Shown here piece by piece: positions 23,341 through 26,817 of a DNA stretch of 26,817 nucleotides. Where the stretch lies: the NCBI GenBank assembly GCA_021783525.1, contig JAJXTT010000003.1, positions 1 to 26,817 of the forward strand, written 5' to 3'. This DNA is from Pseudomonadota bacterium (GTDB lineage Bacteria > Pseudomonadota > Gammaproteobacteria > Burkholderiales > Gallionellaceae). Position 1 is the first letter of the stretch; each line of letters starts with the position of its first letter. The notes below the pieces were generated by a model, which was not told where the DNA came from, searched no databases, and saw only the letters and a program-made list of their open reading frames with translations. The position numbers and the translations under genes are program-made.

Positions 23341-24999
23341 CTATTTGAACAGAATGAGCGCTTTCTGCAGCGTCATCCAGATACCCCAGCCCAGCGGTAT
23401 CCAGACTGCCAGCCACGCCAGCGCGACTTTCCAGCTGTGGCTTGCTTCCTGCGCCAAAGCGCCGACATCCGCGACGAAATGCTGGTGGGTGTCGTTTGCA
23501 AGCTTGTTTTCTTCCATCAACTGCTCATCCGTCATGTAGTGCTGTTCGGCGACCGACTTGACCAGCCAGTTGCAGATGAAACCCAGCACCAGGAGGCCGG
23601 CAAGGATATACATGGTGATGGTGTAGGCATCGGCACGGGCCACGCCGTGATCCAGCTGGTATTCACGGATATAGTTGACCAGCACCGGGCCAAGCACTCC
23701 GGCGGTTGCCCAGGCCGTCAGCAGCCGGCCATGGATCGCGCCGACCATCTTGGTGCCGAACATGTCGGCGAGATAGGCGGGCACGGTGGCGAAACCGCCG
23801 CCATACATGGACAGGATGACGCAGAAGGCGGCGACGAACAGTGCCAGGCTGCCCGCAGATGCCAGGCTCGGGACTGACGCGTACAGCGCGCAACCGAGCA
23901 GGAAGAAGATCGAATAGGTCATCTTGCGCCCGAATTTGTCAGAGAGCGATGCCCAGAAGAAACGACCGCCGATGTTGAACAGCGAGAGCAGGCCCGTGAA
24001 GCCCGCAGCAATTGCCGCGATCTGTCCTTTCTGCGCGGGGTTGAGGTCGTTGAAGGCAAGGTCGACACCGATCAGTTTCCCGGCGAAGACCTCTTGCAGC
24101 ATCGGCGAAGCCATGCCGATGATGCCGATACCGGCAGTCACGTTCAGCGTGAGCACAGACCAGATCAGCCAGAACTGCGGCGTTTTCCAGGCCACATCGA
24201 GATGTACATGGCGGTCGGTGATCATGCCCTTGGACGCCTCTGCGGGAGGCTGCCAGCCGGCAGGTTTCCAGTTATGGTCAGGGACGCGATAGCCGAGTGC
24301 GCCGAGCATCATGAATATGAAATAGATCACTGCCAGCGCCAGGAAGGTCTCCCATACGCCGACCGAGGCGGGCGTGGCAAAGTATTTCATCAGTTTGTCG
24401 GCCAATGGGGCGCCGATCATCGCGCCGCCGCCGAATCCCATGATCGCCATGCCGGTCGCCATTCCGCGCCTGTCCGGGAACCATTTGATCAGGGTCGACA
24501 CCGGCGAGATATAACCCAAGCCCAGGCCTACGCCGCCGATGACGCCCGAGCCCAGCCAGAGCATCCAGATCTGGTGCATGTAGACGCCCAAAGCAGAGAT
24601 TACCAGGCCGCCGCTCCAGCATATTGCCGCCACGACACCCGCCTTGCGCGGGCCGGCGTGTTCAAGCCAGCCGCCCCAGAGCGCCGCGGCCAAACCGAGG
24701 AATAGAAAGAACAGGGTGAACATCCAGCCCAGCATCGATATCTTCCAGTCGCAGGAGGTCGCGACCACCTGCCCAAAAAAACTCATGTCCGGCGGGCAAA
24801 CGACAGGCTGTGTGATGCCGACCGCCCTGGACAGTGGCAACCAGAACACCGAGAAACCGTAAGCCATGCCGATGCACAGGTGGATGGCAAGGGCGGCGGG
24901 CGGAACCAGCCAGCGATTGAAGCCGGGCTTGGCAATCGTTCGTTCTCTGTCTAAAAAACCGGGTGTCGCGGGTGCTCCTGAAGCAAGTGCGTTCGCCAT
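23341..24999 (-). CDS. OFA-family major facilitator (oxalate/formate antiporter type) with C-terminal extra membrane segment
   Basis: This 552-residue transporter matches the oxalate/formate antiporter family in its N-terminal half (NRWLVPPAALAIHLCIGMAYGFSVFWLPLSR) and in the GLGLGYISPVSTLIKWFPDRRGMATGMAIMGFGGGAMIGAPL block between segments 4 and 6. The repeated half contains GGRFFWASLSDKFGRK. The first periplasmic loop contains two cysteines. After twelve segments a roughly 60-residue tail carries another hydrophobic segment (WKVALAWLAVWIPLGWGIWMTLQKALILF), like the separately encoded small subunit found beside some OFA transporters. It heads the formate dehydrogenase operon, so formate (or formate/oxalate exchange) is the likely substrate. 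GGAG precedes ATG 24999. Confidence 0.88.
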   Translation of the reverse strand: MANALASGAPATPGFLDRERTIAKPGFNRWLVPPAALAIHLCIGMAYGFSVFWLPLSRAVGITQPVVCPPDMSFFGQVVATSCDWKISMLGWMFTLFFLFLGLAAALWGGWLEHAGPRKAGVVAAICWSGGLVISALGVYMHQIWMLWLGSGVIGGVGLGLGYISPVSTLIKWFPDRRGMATGMAIMGFGGGAMIGAPLADKLMKYFATPASVGVWETFLALAVIYFIFMMLGALGYRVPDHNWKPAGWQPPAEASKGMITDRHVHLDVAWKTPQFWLIWSVLTLNVTAGIGIIGMASPMLQEVFAGKLIGVDLAFNDLNPAQKGQIAAIAAGFTGLLSLFNIGGRFFWASLSDKFGRKMTYSIFFLLGCALYASVPSLASAGSLALFVAAFCVILSMYGGGFATVPAYLADMFGTKMVGAIHGRLLTAWATAGVLGPVLVNYIREYQLDHGVARADAYTITMYILAGLLVLGFICNWLVKSVAEQHYMTDEQLMEENKLANDTHQHFVADVGALAQEASHSWKVALAWLAVWIPLGWGIWMTLQKALILFK

Positions 25000-25035
25000 G
25001 TGATCTCCTCAGTCGGTTTGAAAAATTCCGCCTTG

Positions 25036-25060
25036 TCAGTATCCGGAAAATGGTTACTGA
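25036..25060. promoter_or_regulatory. Inverted repeat in the leader of the formate dehydrogenase operon
   Basis: Arms TCAGTATCC and GGTTACTGA pair at eight of nine positions around a seven-base centre. The repeat lies 37-61 bases upstream of the antiporter start and just downstream of the predicted promoter. It could be a LysR-type or repressor operator, or an RNA hairpin in the leader. Confidence 0.55.
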
Positions 25061-25073
25061 TGGGGCGGTTTGG

Positions 25074-25103
25074 ATTATCTCTCCGGAATTGAAACTACGA
25101 CAA
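25074..25103 (-). promoter_or_regulatory. Possible sigma70 promoter of the formate dehydrogenase operon
   Basis: Reading the - strand, TTGTCG (25103-25098) is followed after 18 bases by GATAAT (25079-25074). Start would be near 25067. The gap between the LysR stop and the antiporter start (139 bases) is the only intergenic space before the eight-gene operon. Activation by the LysR protein is likely, so a moderate -35 match is expected. Confidence 0.5.
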
Positions 25104-25138
25104 TCGATAGTGAGTTGAAAGCGGGAAATAACGAACGG

Positions 25139-26047
25139 TTATTCGTCTTTGGTGAACGAATCGTTCAGGTTATGCGCTTCCGTGAGCAGGGCTTCTATCA
25201 TGGGCGGACGCGGTTCGCGTTGCGGCACAACCAGTCCCGTCGCCCATGCGACGGCAGGTTCGGTCAGCGGCAGCACTTGCACCCCTGCCGGCGTGCCGAT
25301 CAGGTCGAGTACGCTGTGCGGCAAGATGGCAGACCAGGAACCGGAACAGACATGCGCGAGCATGCTGACGATCGAATTCGACTCCAGGGTGGGGCGGACG
25401 GTGCGGTCGAGCCGCGCAAAAACGGCGTCGATGGTCTTGCGGTTCTGCATGTCCGTGGTGAGCAGGCACAGCGGCACCTGTACCGCCTCAACCCAGGTCA
25501 CGCTGTCGCGGCCTTCGAAAGGGCCGCCCGACGGCGTCAGCAGAACGTGATTCTCGTTCCACAACGGAACGGTAAGCAATTGGCGTCCCGCCAGTCCGGA
25601 TTCGACATAGACGACGCCCGCATCGAGTTCGAAATCCTGCATTCGTGACAGGATCTCGTTGGTGGAAAGCGAGAGAACCTCAATTGTTACCAGCGGATGA
25701 CGGCGCGAGAACGCGGAAGTAAGCGAAGCGACCACGGTCAGCGCCGTGGGGATCACGCCAAGACGCAGGTGCCCGCTGAGGCCGTTGCGCAGGCTCGCCA
25801 GTTCCTGCCGCAGGCCCTCCTCTCCGGCGACCATGCGATGGGCATAGTCGACGACGCATCGTCCCTCCGGAGTGAGTCCGGTGAATTGCTTGCCGCGTTC
25901 GACCACGGCGACGCCGAGTTCGGCTTCGAGGTCGCTGATCGCGGCAGAAAGCGTTGAGGGAGAAATATGGCACGCAAGCGCAGCCCGGCCGAAATGTTTC
26001 TCGCGGGCGAGGGCGATCAGGTACAGGTATTTTCGGGCGATCATCAT
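25139..26047 (-). CDS. LysR-type transcriptional regulator (FdsR-like)
   Basis: This 302-residue LysR regulator has an N-terminal winged helix-turn-helix (about 5-62: HFGRAALACHISPSTLSAAISDLEAELGVAVVERG) and a linker helix. A two-lobed effector domain follows (about 92-295, starting LRLGVIPTALTVVASLTSAF). In Cupriavidus necator a LysR regulator, FdsR, lies beside fdsGBACD, so this is probably the formate-responsive regulator of the operon downstream. Here it is on the same strand and upstream rather than divergent. Two consecutive ATG codons start the gene. A short inverted repeat (AATAAC/GTTATT, 25127-25143) straddles its stop codon but is too weak to call a terminator. Confidence 0.92.
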   Translation of the reverse strand: MMIARKYLYLIALAREKHFGRAALACHISPSTLSAAISDLEAELGVAVVERGKQFTGLTPEGRCVVDYAHRMVAGEEGLRQELASLRNGLSGHLRLGVIPTALTVVASLTSAFSRRHPLVTIEVLSLSTNEILSRMQDFELDAGVVYVESGLAGRQLLTVPLWNENHVLLTPSGGPFEGRDSVTWVEAVQVPLCLLTTDMQNRKTIDAVFARLDRTVRPTLESNSIVSMLAHVCSGSWSAILPHSVLDLIGTPAGVQVLPLTEPAVAWATGLVVPQREPRPPMIEALLTEAHNLNDSFTKDE

Positions 26048-26156
26048 ATCGTGGATGTCCCCATCATCGCCGAAAGCAGGACATACGGCAACACCCTAAC
26101 CGGCGCAAAAAGCGCTGCGAACTGGCCAACTCAAATTCGCGGCTCCCGTCAATGCA

Positions 26157-26357
26157 TTACTGCGGATTGCCGGGTTTTCTGCATTGCGATTCCATGAAGG
26201 GCCCCTGATATTTCACCCAGGTGGGGCCCGGGGAAATCTGTGCGCACAGGACGGTTCTGTCCATCCTGTTTATCCATTTGTACCAGGGAGCGCCGGATGC
26301 AAACGCCTCAAGGCTGGCAAGGGAAAGCAGAAGCAGAACTGCAAATCTTGATTTCAC
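26157..26357 (-). CDS. Small secreted protein of unknown function
   Basis: This 66-residue protein starts at GTG. It has a clear signal peptide: basic start (VKSRF), hydrophobic core AVLLLLSLASL, and an Ala18-Phe-Ala20 cleavage site. The mature part begins SGAPWYKW and has two cysteines (Cys at about 38 and 59), which could form a disulfide once exported. The frame is open further upstream through repeat sequence. The GTG is chosen because AAGGA lies eight bases before it and the signal peptide begins there; an ATG seven bases upstream of the GTG is out of frame. The APWYKW start resembles small uncharacterised proteins I associate with betaproteobacteria, but I assign no function. Confidence 0.65.
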   Translation of the reverse strand: MKSRFAVLLLLSLASLEAFASGAPWYKWINRMDRTVLCAQISPGPTWVKYQGPFMESQCRKPGNPQ

Positions 26358-26406
26358 TGGACATATCCTTGTAATGTCTGTTGATTCGGCCAATGGAAAT
26401 TTGAGG

Positions 26407-26514
26407 TCCGTTCGCCTTGACCCTTCGACTATGCTCAGGACTAAAGGCCTTGTCGAAAGGTGAATGGGCCACTTCGACAAGCTCAGGACAGGCTTCGACA
26501 GGCTTCGACAGGCT
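26407..26514. repeat. Dispersed repeat cluster of the TTCGACAAGCTCAGGAC type
   Basis: Two copies of a common intergenic element occur here: CCTTCGACTATGCTCAGGAC (26422-26441) and ACTTCGACAAGCTCAGGACA (26471-26490). Inverted parts (TTGTCGAAAGG) allow folding. The right copy runs into a tandem GGCTTCGACA repeated at 26491 and 26501, with a partial third copy. It lies in the 251-base gap between the small secreted protein and the DUF2147 gene. That gap holds no other gene I can support; a GGGGC/GCCCC hairpin lies near 26529-26542. Confidence 0.8.
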
Positions 26515-26608
26515 GTGCGTGTGCTGTCGGGGCGAATGCCCCTTACAGCCACGGTCTACCCCTTGCGGGTGCAGCCCGAACGGTGTTAATACACTTCACC
26601 ATGCCGAA

Positions 26609-26817
26609 TCAATTGTTGTCGCGCTTCCAAATCTCGGATTGTCCCATCCAGGCAAAGCCGACATAACCCGTGACCTCAAGCGTCTTGCCGTCTTCCGAGA
26701 GCCGGATGCGGCATCGATAGATCTTCCCTTCATCGGGGTCGAGGACGGTGCCGCCTTCAAAGCTGAACTCATCCTTGCGCTTCATGCCGGACAAGATGCG
26801 CATCCCCAGCAGCGGCT
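26609..26817 (-). CDS. DUF2147 family protein, C-terminal part
   Basis: About 68 residues are visible before the right edge; the frame is open to the edge. The sequence P-L-L-G-M-R-I-L-S-G-M-K, then DPDEGKIYRCRIRLSEDGKTLEVTGYVGFAWMGQSEIWKR, matches the C-terminal beta-rich end of DUF2147 proteins. These are small secreted proteins of unknown function. The ATG at 26803 is internal, not the start, because PLLG upstream is part of the family pattern. Confidence 0.85.
   Translation of the reverse strand, partial: PLLGMRILSGMKRKDEFSFEGGTVLDPDEGKIYRCRIRLSEDGKTLEVTGYVGFAWMGQSEIWKRDNN

Noticed and set aside
25000..25138. Sigma54 promoter for the formate operon
   Set aside because: No TGGC-N8-TTGC-type element was found in the gap; the best candidate is sigma70-like.

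Overview
This looks like a chromosomal segment of a GC-rich betaproteobacterium, plausibly of the Nitrosomonadales/Gallionellaceae type. That is an inference from gene order (dusB-fis-purH, purD near hemF), the FdsGBACD-type formate dehydrogenase and the kinds of dispersed repeats. No marker gene fixes the genus.

Left part (1-4390): core housekeeping genes. A divergent FAD-dependent enzyme is cut by the left edge. It is followed by dusB, fis, purH and purD, all on the + strand, with a palindromic CACAGAGA-type repeat between purH and purD. purD is followed by a strong intrinsic terminator.

Middle part (about 4391-13757): a defence/toxin-antitoxin island that separates purD from tsaC-hemF. 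It begins with an AT-rich control region holding two 17-bp palindromic operators inside a ~51-bp tandem duplication. An AbiEi-like regulator and an overlapping AbiEii-like nucleotidyltransferase follow. Only 19 bp later come hsdM, hsdS and hsdR of a type I restriction-modification system, so all five genes look like one transcription unit under the AbiEi-like operators. A separate Phd/PIN toxin-antitoxin pair follows, with its own promoter and an operator in the -35/-10 spacer.

Right-centre (13758-15986): core genes resume with tsaC and hemF, then a repeat pair and a small SAM-dependent methyltransferase.

Right part (16011-26047, - strand): a formate-oxidation locus read right to left. A LysR regulator is followed by a promoter-like leader with an inverted repeat. 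The operon then runs: OFA-family oxalate/formate antiporter (with a C-terminal extra membrane segment), HPP-family membrane protein, fdsG, fdsB, fdsA, fdhD (fdsC), fdsD and moaA. Four consecutive ATGA overlaps join fdsG-fdsB-fdsA-fdhD-fdsD. The operon unites substrate transport, the NAD-dependent molybdenum formate dehydrogenase, its sulfurtransferase chaperone and the first enzyme of molybdopterin synthesis.

Far right (26048-26817): a small secreted protein with a GTG start, a dispersed repeat cluster, and the C-terminal part of a DUF2147 protein cut by the edge. No tRNA, rRNA, CRISPR array, transposase or integrase was seen.
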